Shown here piece after piece: positions 35,008 through 42,824 of a DNA stretch of 64,000 nt. The stretch covers positions 310,001 through 374,000 of the forward strand of contig NZ_KB731326.1 of assembly GCF_000353285.1 (NCBI RefSeq). The letters run 5' to 3'. Position numbers and translations under genes: made by a program. The notes under the pieces were generated by a model. It did not search any database, was not told the DNA's origin, and worked only from the letters and a program-made list of their open reading frames with translations. The stretch is from Leptolyngbya boryana PCC 6306. GTDB taxonomy: Bacteria; Cyanobacteriota; Cyanobacteriia; Leptolyngbyales; Leptolyngbyaceae. Numbering within the stretch: the first letter of the stretch is position 1; each line of letters opens with the position of its first letter.

Positions 35008-35823
35008 ATGAAACTAAAAGTTAGCCAAACAACCTTTTTTAAGCAATCTACCTTGGATTCATCGAAGCTGTCTGCTCAAGACAAAGTAAGCGTGAATGCA
35101 GGGAGAGTCTTTGAAATTCATTCTTGGAAAGAGATCGACAAAAATCATCTTAAGGTTGCACTATTCAACGACTTCTTGGGCAATCCACCGCGAAATACTT
35201 GGTACGTTTATCAGCCTCATATTCAATTGATTAACAGTCAGGGTCAGATAACACAACCTGAGTCACCTAAAATCACCCTTCCTTCAATCTTTTATCGATT
35301 ACCAAAAACAAAAAGGCTAAATATTCCGCACAAGAGTCAGATGGATAATGCGTTGAATCCTAGAGGAGCCTGCAACGTCACATCTTACGCAATGGTGATG
35401 GATTATTTTAAGATTCCACAACGCACTAACGCAGTTCAGTTTGAAGATGAACTGTATCGGTTTTTAGAAAATAAGGGTTTGTCTCGCTGGGACCCTTACG
35501 ATCTAGCGCAAATGGGTGAGGCTTATGGGCTAAAGGTAGACTTTACCACACGAGCAAGATTATGGGACATTCGCAAAGCGATCGCAGAAGGCTATGCCTG
35601 TATTATTCACGGTTACTTTACGAGCTTTGGTCATATTATGGTCGTTCGAGGCTATGATTCGGCTGGATTTTTTGTGAACGATCCGTTTGGTGAGTGGTTT
35701 GAGTCGGGTTATCGCAATGATTTTTCAGGTGAGAATTTGCATTACTCGAACGAACTCATCAAAGCGAAGTGTTCGCCTGAAGGTGAAAACTACTTGTGGC
35801 TGCATCGCATTACAAAGGCATGA
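35008..35823 (+). CDS. C39-family papain-like cysteine peptidase
   Basis: 271 residues. The N-terminal ~85 residues form a small SH3-like domain (FFKQSTLDSSKLSAQDKVSVNAGRVFEI...). The peptidase domain has the C39 triad: Cys122 in NPRGACNVTSYAMVMDY, His209 in FGHIMVVRGYDSAG and Asp225 in VNDPFGEWF. No signal peptide is visible. C39-like enzymes cut peptides or act as bacteriocin leader peptidases and cell-wall hydrolases; none of those substrates can be identified here. It lies between metal genes, just after a strong terminator, so it needs its own promoter, which I cannot see clearly. Confidence 0.8.
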   Translation: MKLKVSQTTFFKQSTLDSSKLSAQDKVSVNAGRVFEIHSWKEIDKNHLKVALFNDFLGNPPRNTWYVYQPHIQLINSQGQITQPESPKITLPSIFYRLPKTKRLNIPHKSQMDNALNPRGACNVTSYAMVMDYFKIPQRTNAVQFEDELYRFLENKGLSRWDPYDLAQMGEAYGLKVDFTTRARLWDIRKAIAEGYACIIHGYFTSFGHIMVVRGYDSAGFFVNDPFGEWFESGYRNDFSGENLHYSNELIKAKCSPEGENYLWLHRITKA

Positions 35824-35845
35824 CTTTTTTGCACTTCGTAGCTTA

Positions 35846-35862
35846 TTTCATTCTGTTTTCAT
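35846..35862 (+). promoter_or_regulatory. TTTCAT direct-repeat box before the His/Met-rich periplasmic protein
   Basis: TTTCAT at 35846 and 35857 (N5 = TCTGT), 99 bp before the start. TAATCT, a possible -10, is 12 bp downstream. Confidence 0.65.
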
Positions 35863-35961
35863 GTTCATTGTTTAATCTAAGAAATAGTTCGTCTCACACA
35901 CGAGCAGCAGTGGGTGACTTTGTTCACCCACAGCGATTGATTTGATTAGTGGTACTCTCTC

Positions 35962-36885
35962 ATGACTCAGCGATCGATGAGCAAGAAAATGCGTCGTTAC
36001 GGTGTGATTGGTCTTATGACTGCCGCAACAGTTGCCACAATTGCAGTAACACGTAATTCAGTAGGAAACCAACCTGCTACCGCAGATAGTGAGCATTCCT
36101 CTCATGCTCAGATGAACGGAATGGAGCATTCATCAATGCCGGGAATGTCTCATGACGATGCTCACGGTGAACACGGATCGAATGCAAACGCAGTTACAAC
36201 CCAAGCCACGCTTACAACAAGCGGAAACTTGACCGTTAATCAACCAAGCAGACTGACGATCGCAGTTCAAGATGCTCAAGGCAAAGCAATCTCAAAATTC
36301 GACACGTTCCAAGAAAAGCTGATGCACTTGATCGTCGTCAGCAACGATTTACAGGTCTTTCAACACCTTCATCCGACGTACAAAGGCAACGGGCTGTTTG
36401 AAGTCGAAACCGCCTTACCGCAAGCAGGTAGCTACACGCTGATTAGTGACTATAAACCTGCTGGAAAAGCCGAAGCCGTTTCGGTGATGAAGACTCAAGT
36501 TCCCGGAACACCACCCGCAACACCAGCAATTAATCTAGAGCGCAGTAAAACGATCGATACGACCAAAGTTGATCTCTCGCTCTCGACTCCAACCGTTAAA
36601 GCAGGGCAGGAGGTGACGCTCGCATTTAATCTTCAAGACAAAAACAATCAGCCGATTCAAGACCTCCAGCCCTATTTAGGTGAGCAGGGACATCTGGTGA
36701 TTCTCAAGCAGTCTCAAGACCTCAGCAGAGCAGATTATATTCATGCTCATGCAATGAAGAGAGCACCGCAAGGACAAGTAGCATTTATGACCACGTTTCC
36801 GCAGCCTGGAAAGTATAAGCTATGGGGACAATTTAATCGGGGTGGCAAAATCGTTGTCTCGGATTTCTGGATTGACGTTCAGTAA
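35962..36885 (+). CDS. Periplasmic His/Met-rich protein with two Ig-like domains, unknown
   Basis: 307 residues. A signal anchor (YGVIGLMTAATVATIAVT, ~13-30) is followed by a His/Met-rich stretch (SSHAQMNGMEHSSMPGMSHDDAHGEHG, ~46-72). Two FixH/YtkA-like beta domains come next (~80-190 and ~200-305), containing KLMHLIVVSNDLQVFQHLHP and HLVILKQSQDLSRADYIHAHAM. The repeated 'H-L-I-V-V ... H-x-H-P' pattern is shared by proteins encoded near copper exporters. Periplasmic copper binding or delivery is a reasonable inference. Single-gene unit with its own TTTCAT box. Confidence 0.75.
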   Translation: MTQRSMSKKMRRYGVIGLMTAATVATIAVTRNSVGNQPATADSEHSSHAQMNGMEHSSMPGMSHDDAHGEHGSNANAVTTQATLTTSGNLTVNQPSRLTIAVQDAQGKAISKFDTFQEKLMHLIVVSNDLQVFQHLHPTYKGNGLFEVETALPQAGSYTLISDYKPAGKAEAVSVMKTQVPGTPPATPAINLERSKTIDTTKVDLSLSTPTVKAGQEVTLAFNLQDKNNQPIQDLQPYLGEQGHLVILKQSQDLSRADYIHAHAMKRAPQGQVAFMTTFPQPGKYKLWGQFNRGGKIVVSDFWIDVQ

Positions 36886-37017
36886 CTTCAGCAAAGCCGC
36901 GATCGTAAGAGTTAACGCGATCGCATCTTTACCTGATCTCCAGCAACATAACCAGAGTTCATGAGAGCGGTTGTCTTCTCCAGAACTCTTAGGAAAGGTT
37001 AGCAACGCAGTAATACG

Positions 37018-37818
37018 ATGAAGAAATCAGGGGACACTTCCCGAAAACAAGAGAAGCGAAATTTTTGGAGTAAACTACAACAATTTAATTTCAGCAGCGA
37101 ATCAAAAGTTACAGCAGCATTTCAAGTATCTCGGAATCAAACAATTTCTGCTCTTCGCTACATTTTATTGCTGTTGCTGATTCCATTACTTGTGAACCAA
37201 GCGACCAAAACGCTAGTCGTTGAACCATTGTCTCAATATTTCGAGAACTATCAACAAGTAGAATCTCGACTTGAAGGATTTCAAGAAGAGCGAATTCTTC
37301 AAGAACTGCAAAACTATAAAAACCGTCTCCGCTTTGAGTCGCTTTTGCAAGGTGTGTCAGAAAACTCTACATCGATTATGGAAGCAAAACTGCAAAATAA
37401 AGTAGTGGATTTAGCAGAAGAGTACCGTAAAGGAAACACAGAAGTTATTAAGAATCTTACGGCGGATTTTCTAGCTTTGACTGTTTTTCTTATTCTCATC
37501 CTGAAAAGTCAATCTCAGCTTAAAAATTTGAAGCGATTCTTAGGTCAATTACTTGCTGGCTTGAGCGATTCTGCAAAAGCGTTTTTGATTATTTTATTTA
37601 CAGATATTTTTGTAGGTTTTCATTCATCTTACGGTTGGGATGTAGCTCTAAACAGCGTTTTAAGCCACTATGGGCTACCTGAGAATAAGCAGTTTGTTGG
37701 GATATTCATTGCTACGTTTCCAGTGACGCTTGATGCGATCGGCAAGTATTGGATTTTTCGCTATCTCAATCGACTATCACCTTCTGCTGTAGTCACCTAT
37801 CGCACGATGAATGAATAG
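37018..37818 (+). CDS. pcxA: PcxA/CemA-family proton extrusion protein
   Basis: A 266-residue shorter relative of PcxA (CotA), the cyanobacterial counterpart of chloroplast CemA. It has a basic N-terminus, a first membrane helix (ALRYILLLLLIPLLVNQATKTLV, ~46-68) and a central helical domain (~75-145). Two or three further helices follow, and the family signature is near the C-terminus: FTDIFVGFHSSYGWDVALNSVLSHYGLPEN and ATFPVTLDAIGKYWIFRYLNRLSPSAVVTYRTMNE. PcxA supports light-driven proton release and CO2 uptake. The copy is short, lacking the long N-terminal region of PcxA. No link to metal genes is proven. Confidence 0.88.
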   Translation: MKKSGDTSRKQEKRNFWSKLQQFNFSSESKVTAAFQVSRNQTISALRYILLLLLIPLLVNQATKTLVVEPLSQYFENYQQVESRLEGFQEERILQELQNYKNRLRFESLLQGVSENSTSIMEAKLQNKVVDLAEEYRKGNTEVIKNLTADFLALTVFLILILKSQSQLKNLKRFLGQLLAGLSDSAKAFLIILFTDIFVGFHSSYGWDVALNSVLSHYGLPENKQFVGIFIATFPVTLDAIGKYWIFRYLNRLSPSAVVTYRTMNE

Positions 37819-37828
37819 CATAGATGCT

Positions 37829-39076
37829 TCATGCAACCTTGGCAATTTTGGTCATCGCGTTGTGATCTGTACCAAACTTACAAATTGCATCGCAATGCTG
37901 GCGAAGCTCCGAGAAGAGAATGTATTGAATCGGTACGTTTTGCTGTTTAATTGACGGGCGTTTAAGCTGAAGAATGACTTCTTTCTCGCGCTGATTCGGA
38001 ACGACTAAAAAGAGCGTTCTCAAATTGTGTGGAAATGAGACAGCAAGATCACTCAGTCTTAGGATTCCAGAGTAGATTGAGGTACTTTTCTCAACTTCAA
38101 ACGCGCTCACAACCCGGTTTGTTCCTTTTTCTAGCCACAACACATCAATTAAACCAATGGTGTTAAATGTGTCTTGATCTGCCTCCATTTTTGGTAAACA
38201 AGGAATGCAGAGAAATGAAAACTTGCTGTCCTGATAGGCTTTAGAACGATCGTTACTGGCAACAACCACGTCATACCCCAAAGCATGACCAATTTTCACA
38301 AGATGGTACTGCATTTCTGTGTGTAAATCCTCTTCCTGCTGCTCTGACAAAACCTCTGCATGTCGCTTTTTGAGCAACTTCTCAACCTTAGTTTTTTGTG
38401 TATCGTCTAGTGCTGCGCTACTTTCAATCAGAAGTTTATTTGCGCCAATCTCGAAGAGTAAACCTGCGATCGCACCTAAATCCGTTGATAGCTCGGTTCG
38501 ATACTGAGCATTTGTGTGCAAAATCACTTCTCGCATTTTCAAATAACTTGTCCACGAACCAAGTTTCTGCTTTTCGTTGAAGAGTAGATTAAATCCGTTG
38601 ACGATCGCAGTATTGAAAGGCGGAATCAGGGTCGGGTGCAGAAAATAGAGGATACTAGCAACCGCAGGACCTAACCCCTTAATATTTCTCTCTGATAATT
38701 TGATGATTTGCTTAACAAGCTGCTCTTCTTTAGTTGCACTTAAACAAGTTTCAAGAAACTGACCAAAGGCAACTTTATTAGCTTCATTCTCGTAGATGTC
38801 AGGAATGCGAAGTTTCGGCTTCCAATAGAACGGATGGGCTGCTCCTTCAAAAACTTGCTTTTGCTCGGTAATGCAGGTCAACACAAATTCTAGTGAGGAG
38901 CCTTTGAAATCATTCCCGAAGCTTCCAGTTTTGATATCCTGAACCACAGTCAGAACGCCACGACGAATCGATCGAAACGCTTTCAATCGATCCTCGTTGT
39001 TGATAAACCAAGTGCTGTAAACAGATTCCGGGTCTTGTTTATACTGACGAACGACATTCAACAATTCAGTCATCAA
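37829..39076 (-). CDS. Orphan PD-(D/E)XK-like nuclease-type protein
   Basis: 415 residues. The N-terminal half is helical, with a helix-hairpin-helix-like motif (SERNIKGLGPAVASILYFLHPTLIPPFN, ~127-154). The C-terminal domain has IGLIDVLWLEKGTNRVVSAFEVEKSTSIYSGILRLSDL (~305-342), where Asp followed by Glu-x-Glu-Lys at the right spacing matches the PD-(D/E)XK nuclease core (D-Xn-ExK-like). Similar proteins are annotated as restriction-type endonucleases. There is no methyltransferase nearby, so this would be an orphan, or it could be a nuclease fold with another role. Convergent with pcxA, 10 bp apart. Confidence 0.6.
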   Translation of the reverse strand: MMTELLNVVRQYKQDPESVYSTWFINNEDRLKAFRSIRRGVLTVVQDIKTGSFGNDFKGSSLEFVLTCITEQKQVFEGAAHPFYWKPKLRIPDIYENEANKVAFGQFLETCLSATKEEQLVKQIIKLSERNIKGLGPAVASILYFLHPTLIPPFNTAIVNGFNLLFNEKQKLGSWTSYLKMREVILHTNAQYRTELSTDLGAIAGLLFEIGANKLLIESSAALDDTQKTKVEKLLKKRHAEVLSEQQEEDLHTEMQYHLVKIGHALGYDVVVASNDRSKAYQDSKFSFLCIPCLPKMEADQDTFNTIGLIDVLWLEKGTNRVVSAFEVEKSTSIYSGILRLSDLAVSFPHNLRTLFLVVPNQREKEVILQLKRPSIKQQNVPIQYILFSELRQHCDAICKFGTDHNAMTKIAKVA

Positions 39077-39215
39077 TTTTGCAACCTTGCATAAAGAAGC
39101 AGAATGCTCAATCTACTAGAGGCATTCTTGCTCTTATTATGACTCAGAAAATTTCAGGAGATAAACCTAATTCCGAGTAACTTATGCTACCTAGTTTAGT
39201 GGTATTCTACTCTAT

Positions 39216-41345
39216 TCAATCATCCAAACGAAGACGGCGTAACAGCATTGCATTAATCGAAACAACAACGGTCGAAACACTCATGAAGATTGCGCCGACT
39301 GCTGGCGATAATAGAATGCCAAACGGAGCCGCAATCCCTGCCGCTAAGGGAATGCCGATCACATTATATCCGGTCGCCCAAAACAAGTTCTGAGTCATTT
39401 TGTTATAGGTCGCTTTTGCAAGCTTCAGCGCGTAAGTTGCATCAAGCGGATCGCTTTTCACTAAGACTAGATCAGCCGACTCGATCGCGACATTGGTTCC
39501 GGCTCCGATCGCAAGTCCCAAATCTGCTTCAAACAAAGCAGGGGCATCATTGATCCCATCACCAACAAACGCTGTGGGCTTCTCAGCTTTTAATCGTCGA
39601 ATCAGCGCAGCTTTGTCTTGCGGTAGCACACGAGCATAGTAGCGATCGATATTTAATTCCGCTGCAACCGTTTTTGCAACTGCTTCCGCATCTCCGGTGA
39701 TCATCACCGTCTCAACTTCCATCTCATGCAAGCGTTGTATCGCCTGTTTTGCTCGTTCTCGCACCTGATCTGCTAACCCAAATAGTGCAAGAACTTGTTG
39801 ATCATTCAGGAGGACGATCGCGCTTTCACCACGAGATTCGCTCTCTTGCAGTGCTTTTTGTAGTGTTGAAGGAAATCGCAGTTTTAACTCCTCAACCCAT
39901 TCTGGTCTTCCAACCCGATAACGCTGACCGTTCACAATGCCTTCAACTCCCTGACCGGGTACTGCTTTAAAATCATTCGTTTTAGCAAGCTGCATCTTGC
40001 GGTTGTTTGCTTCTTGCACGATCGATTGTCCGAGCGGATGTTCTGACAAGGATTCTAAAGAGGCAGCAATTAACAAAGCTTGTAGCTCATCAATGCCATC
40101 AGCATAGACTCTTTGTACTCCAAACCGCCCTTCTGTCAAGGTTCCCGTCTTATCGAAAGCGATCCTCTGAATGCCTCGCGCTCGTTCAAACGCTTCTCGG
40201 TTTCGCACTAAAATACCGTTCTTAGCAGACATCGCTGTTGCGTTGACGATCACCAAAGGAATTGCTAATCCCAAGGCATGAGGACAGGCAATGACTAACA
40301 CTGTCACTGCTCGATTAATCGCAAATGTTAATCCTCCTGTTCCGATCGATAACCAAAGAACGAATGTTAGCGTTGCAACTGCGATCGCAATCAAAGTCAG
40401 CCAGTAAGCAAGCTGGTCGGCGAGTGTTTGATATCGACTTTTAGATGCCTGTGCTTCCTCAACTAAGCGCATAATCTGGCTCAGCGTTGTTTTATCTCCG
40501 GTGCGAGTGACTGTAATCGTCAAAGCTCCTTCTCCATTGACGGCTCCAGCGACAACCTCATCATTCGCTTTTTTAACGACTGGGCGCGATTCTCCGGTTA
40601 AAAACGCTTCGTTGACGCTAGAGTTTCCGTCTATAACTTCACCATCGATCGGCACTTGTTCACCGGGACGAATCAGAATTTGATCTCCCTCAGTTAGTGA
40701 GCTAACGGGTACATCTTGTATACGTCCGTCTACCTGTTTGTGAGCGACAGACGGAACTAGATTTGCGAGATGCTCTAGAGCGCGGCTGGCTCCTTGAACA
40801 GAAGCCATTTCAATCCAGTGACCGAGTAGCATGATGTCAACTAAGGTTGCGAGTTCCCAGTAGAAAGAATCTCCGGGCAATCCAAGAGATACTGCCACAC
40901 TGTAAACATACGCGACGGTGATGGCTAGAGCGATCAGCGTCATCATGCCAATTTTGCTGCGGAGTTCATACCAAGCTCCACGCAGAAAAACCCAGCCACC
41001 GTAAAAATAGATAATTGTCGAAAGAACGGGCGTAACCCAATTTACACCTGGAAACTGAAGCGCTTGATAGTTAAACCAATCCTGAAACATTGGCGCAAAA
41101 TAGAGAACAGGCAACGTTAGCACCAGGCAAATGAAGAAGCGGCGCTTAAAGATTTCTGGGCTATGTCCAGCGTGTTTATCGTGCGCTCCGTGTTGATCAT
41201 GGCTAGGATGCTTACCGTGACCTCCCTGGTCGCCCTGTGGGTCGGGATCAGGCAGGTTTCTTTCTAATTGCTTTTCGTGTTCAAAGTGCCCAACATACCC
41301 TGGATCGGGTTGGTTTGGTTCCTGATGACGATGATCGTGGTTCAC
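39216..41345 (-). CDS. copB: CopB-type P1B copper/silver-translocating ATPase
   Basis: 709 residues. A His-rich cytosolic N-terminus (MNHDHRHQEPNQ ... GHGKHPSHDQHGAHDKHAGHS, ~1-65) is followed by eight predicted membrane helices. The actuator motif is TGES (~245), the membrane motif VIACPHALG (Cys-Pro-His at ~352-354), the phosphorylation motif DKTGTLTEG (~396) and the hinge GDGINDAP (~592). The CPH motif rather than CPC, together with a His-rich N-terminus and no CxxC domain, defines the CopB subgroup (P1B-3), which exports Cu(II) or Ag(I). No MerR-type promoter is seen upstream, and the gene is not in the TTTCAT set. Confidence 0.93.
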   Translation of the reverse strand: MNHDHRHQEPNQPDPGYVGHFEHEKQLERNLPDPDPQGDQGGHGKHPSHDQHGAHDKHAGHSPEIFKRRFFICLVLTLPVLYFAPMFQDWFNYQALQFPGVNWVTPVLSTIIYFYGGWVFLRGAWYELRSKIGMMTLIALAITVAYVYSVAVSLGLPGDSFYWELATLVDIMLLGHWIEMASVQGASRALEHLANLVPSVAHKQVDGRIQDVPVSSLTEGDQILIRPGEQVPIDGEVIDGNSSVNEAFLTGESRPVVKKANDEVVAGAVNGEGALTITVTRTGDKTTLSQIMRLVEEAQASKSRYQTLADQLAYWLTLIAIAVATLTFVLWLSIGTGGLTFAINRAVTVLVIACPHALGLAIPLVIVNATAMSAKNGILVRNREAFERARGIQRIAFDKTGTLTEGRFGVQRVYADGIDELQALLIAASLESLSEHPLGQSIVQEANNRKMQLAKTNDFKAVPGQGVEGIVNGQRYRVGRPEWVEELKLRFPSTLQKALQESESRGESAIVLLNDQQVLALFGLADQVRERAKQAIQRLHEMEVETVMITGDAEAVAKTVAAELNIDRYYARVLPQDKAALIRRLKAEKPTAFVGDGINDAPALFEADLGLAIGAGTNVAIESADLVLVKSDPLDATYALKLAKATYNKMTQNLFWATGYNVIGIPLAAGIAAPFGILLSPAVGAIFMSVSTVVVSINAMLLRRLRLDD

Positions 41346-41700
41346 AGATGATCCTCCTGGTTTGCGTGATGCTTTGATGAGCGAAACTGGAGTGCAATGT
41401 TAGAGACTTGCTAAGCTGCTACGACGCAGAATGCTCACGAAGTTGGGCGTAGTGTTAGCAGTATGGGAGCTTATAATAGGGTAAGCGATCGCAATCCTGA
41501 ATCAACCTTTCTGAATACTTTTATTCAAGTTTTTCGATTCTACTAACTGCTAACGCCATTGGTTTTACGTTCACTCATTTCGCTCAAAGTAAATGCGATG
41601 AATGCCTTTGAAGAGAGCTGCGTCATCGATTCTGTTCAATCCCTTACTGATACAATTTTTTAATGCTGATCCAGAGTTTTTGCGGTCAGGAGTTGCAGAT
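41346..41700. other. 355-bp gap between divergent copB and the AraC regulator
   Basis: Nothing firm. There is a TATAAT hexamer at 41472-41477 on the plus strand, with no good -35, and a GCGATCGC site near 41486. No TTTCAT repeat or MerR-type promoter is present. Confidence 0.5.
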
Positions 41701-42684
41701 ATGAAAATTTCTGAACAAGACTACATTGCATTATTTCAGGATGTAGAGCAAAATCAGACAACTGATACTCAAAGTGGTTATTCTGAAACTGTGTTTCGGT
41801 ATCCAGCAGTATTGGCTGAAGGGCAAGAAATTGACATTGAACTCCGTCAAGGATTCTTACTTCAGATTGCTAATTATCAATTTCATCGACCTGTTAGCCT
41901 TGCGTTATCTGAGTGCGAGCATCCCTTAGAGTTTGGCTTTCAGCTTGCTGGGAGTGGGCAAACTCAATATAAATCGTTTCATCCAGGTGAAACGATCATC
42001 TGTGGGTGCGGTATGGCTCCGAGTTTGCTATGTGAACCTGCGCCCGATGAACAACAGCAAGAAGTTGTGGTGCATATTGAGCCAGAAGTTTTCAAGGCAT
42101 TCGTTGGAATTCATTCTGATGAAATTCCAAGCTCAATGCAGCACTTGTTTAGAAGATACGATCAAAAATACTTTACTCGCGCTGGGATCATCACATCACA
42201 AATGCAAACGGCATTGCAACAGATTTTGCAATGTCCGTTTGAAGGCTTAATTAAGCGGATGTATTTAGAAAGCAAAGTCCTGGAACTGATGGCGCTGCAA
42301 TTGCAACAGGGAGTTGAAGCAGAGTCATTTCCTAAACCCATCAATGGATTAGAACGAGAGATTCGCGATCGCGTTCAGCAAGCGAAAGAAATCCTAGAGA
42401 AGCAGCTTGATCATCCCCCTTCAGAACTGATGCTCGCAGAACTGGTTGGATTGAGTCATTACCAATTAAAACAAGGATTTCGTAAAGCGTTTGGCGTAAC
42501 GCCCTTTCAATATCTGCATCAATATCGGATGGAACAGGCAAGGTTGTTGCTCAGTGATGGCAAAAAGCGGGTGTCGGAGGTCGCGATTGCGGTGGGCTAT
42601 TCGCATTTTGGGCAGTTTGCGGCGACGTTCAAGCGACGGTTTGGGATTACACCGAGCGAGTGTTTGAAAGGAAAAAAGCCGTAA
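41701..42684 (+). CDS. AraC-family regulator, PchR-like
   Basis: 327 residues from ATG 41701, chosen because AGGAG (41688-41692) stands 8 bp upstream; a start 99 bp earlier has no ribosome site. The N-terminal sensing domain (~1-200) is followed by the AraC DNA-binding domain with two helix-turn-helices (MLAELVGLSHYQLKQGFRKAFGVTPFQYLHQYRMEQARLLL... and VSEVAIAVGYSHFGQFAATFKRRFGITPSE, ~242-322). This is the PchR type used in iron-siderophore loci, where the ferric siderophore is the inducer. The TonB receptor begins 140 bp downstream on the same strand and is the likely target. Confidence 0.87.
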   Translation: MKISEQDYIALFQDVEQNQTTDTQSGYSETVFRYPAVLAEGQEIDIELRQGFLLQIANYQFHRPVSLALSECEHPLEFGFQLAGSGQTQYKSFHPGETIICGCGMAPSLLCEPAPDEQQQEVVVHIEPEVFKAFVGIHSDEIPSSMQHLFRRYDQKYFTRAGIITSQMQTALQQILQCPFEGLIKRMYLESKVLELMALQLQQGVEAESFPKPINGLEREIRDRVQQAKEILEKQLDHPPSELMLAELVGLSHYQLKQGFRKAFGVTPFQYLHQYRMEQARLLLSDGKKRVSEVAIAVGYSHFGQFAATFKRRFGITPSECLKGKKP

Positions 42685-42709
42685 ATTGAATCGTGATTCG
42701 CCGTTTTGG

Positions 42710-42736
42710 GATAGTCTACCTTCATTTTTAGATAGT
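42710..42736 (+). promoter_or_regulatory. Direct repeat GATAGT, spaced 21 bp, before the TonB receptor
   Basis: GATAGT at 42710 and 42731 are two helical turns apart, inside the similar frames GG-GATAGT-C and TA-GATAGT-T. Two-turn direct repeats are usual for AraC-family sites, and the PchR-like gene lies just upstream. Seen by eye; untested. Confidence 0.4.
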
Positions 42737-42824
42737 TTTTGGTGTCAAAACTACTTAAACTCTTCACACAGATGTTGAGATTAATTCTCAGCAAGACGTT
42801 CTACAAGAGATGTGTGGGGAGAGA

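Noticed and set aside
39110-39127. Inverted repeat AGAATGC...GCATTCT near the start of the nuclease-like gene
   Set aside because: A 7-bp stem with a 14-base loop and no T-run; this length is common by chance.
41346-41700. A divergent promoter with regulatory box before copB
   Set aside because: Only a lone TATAAT was visible. No TTTCAT repeat, MerR geometry or dyad could be supported.
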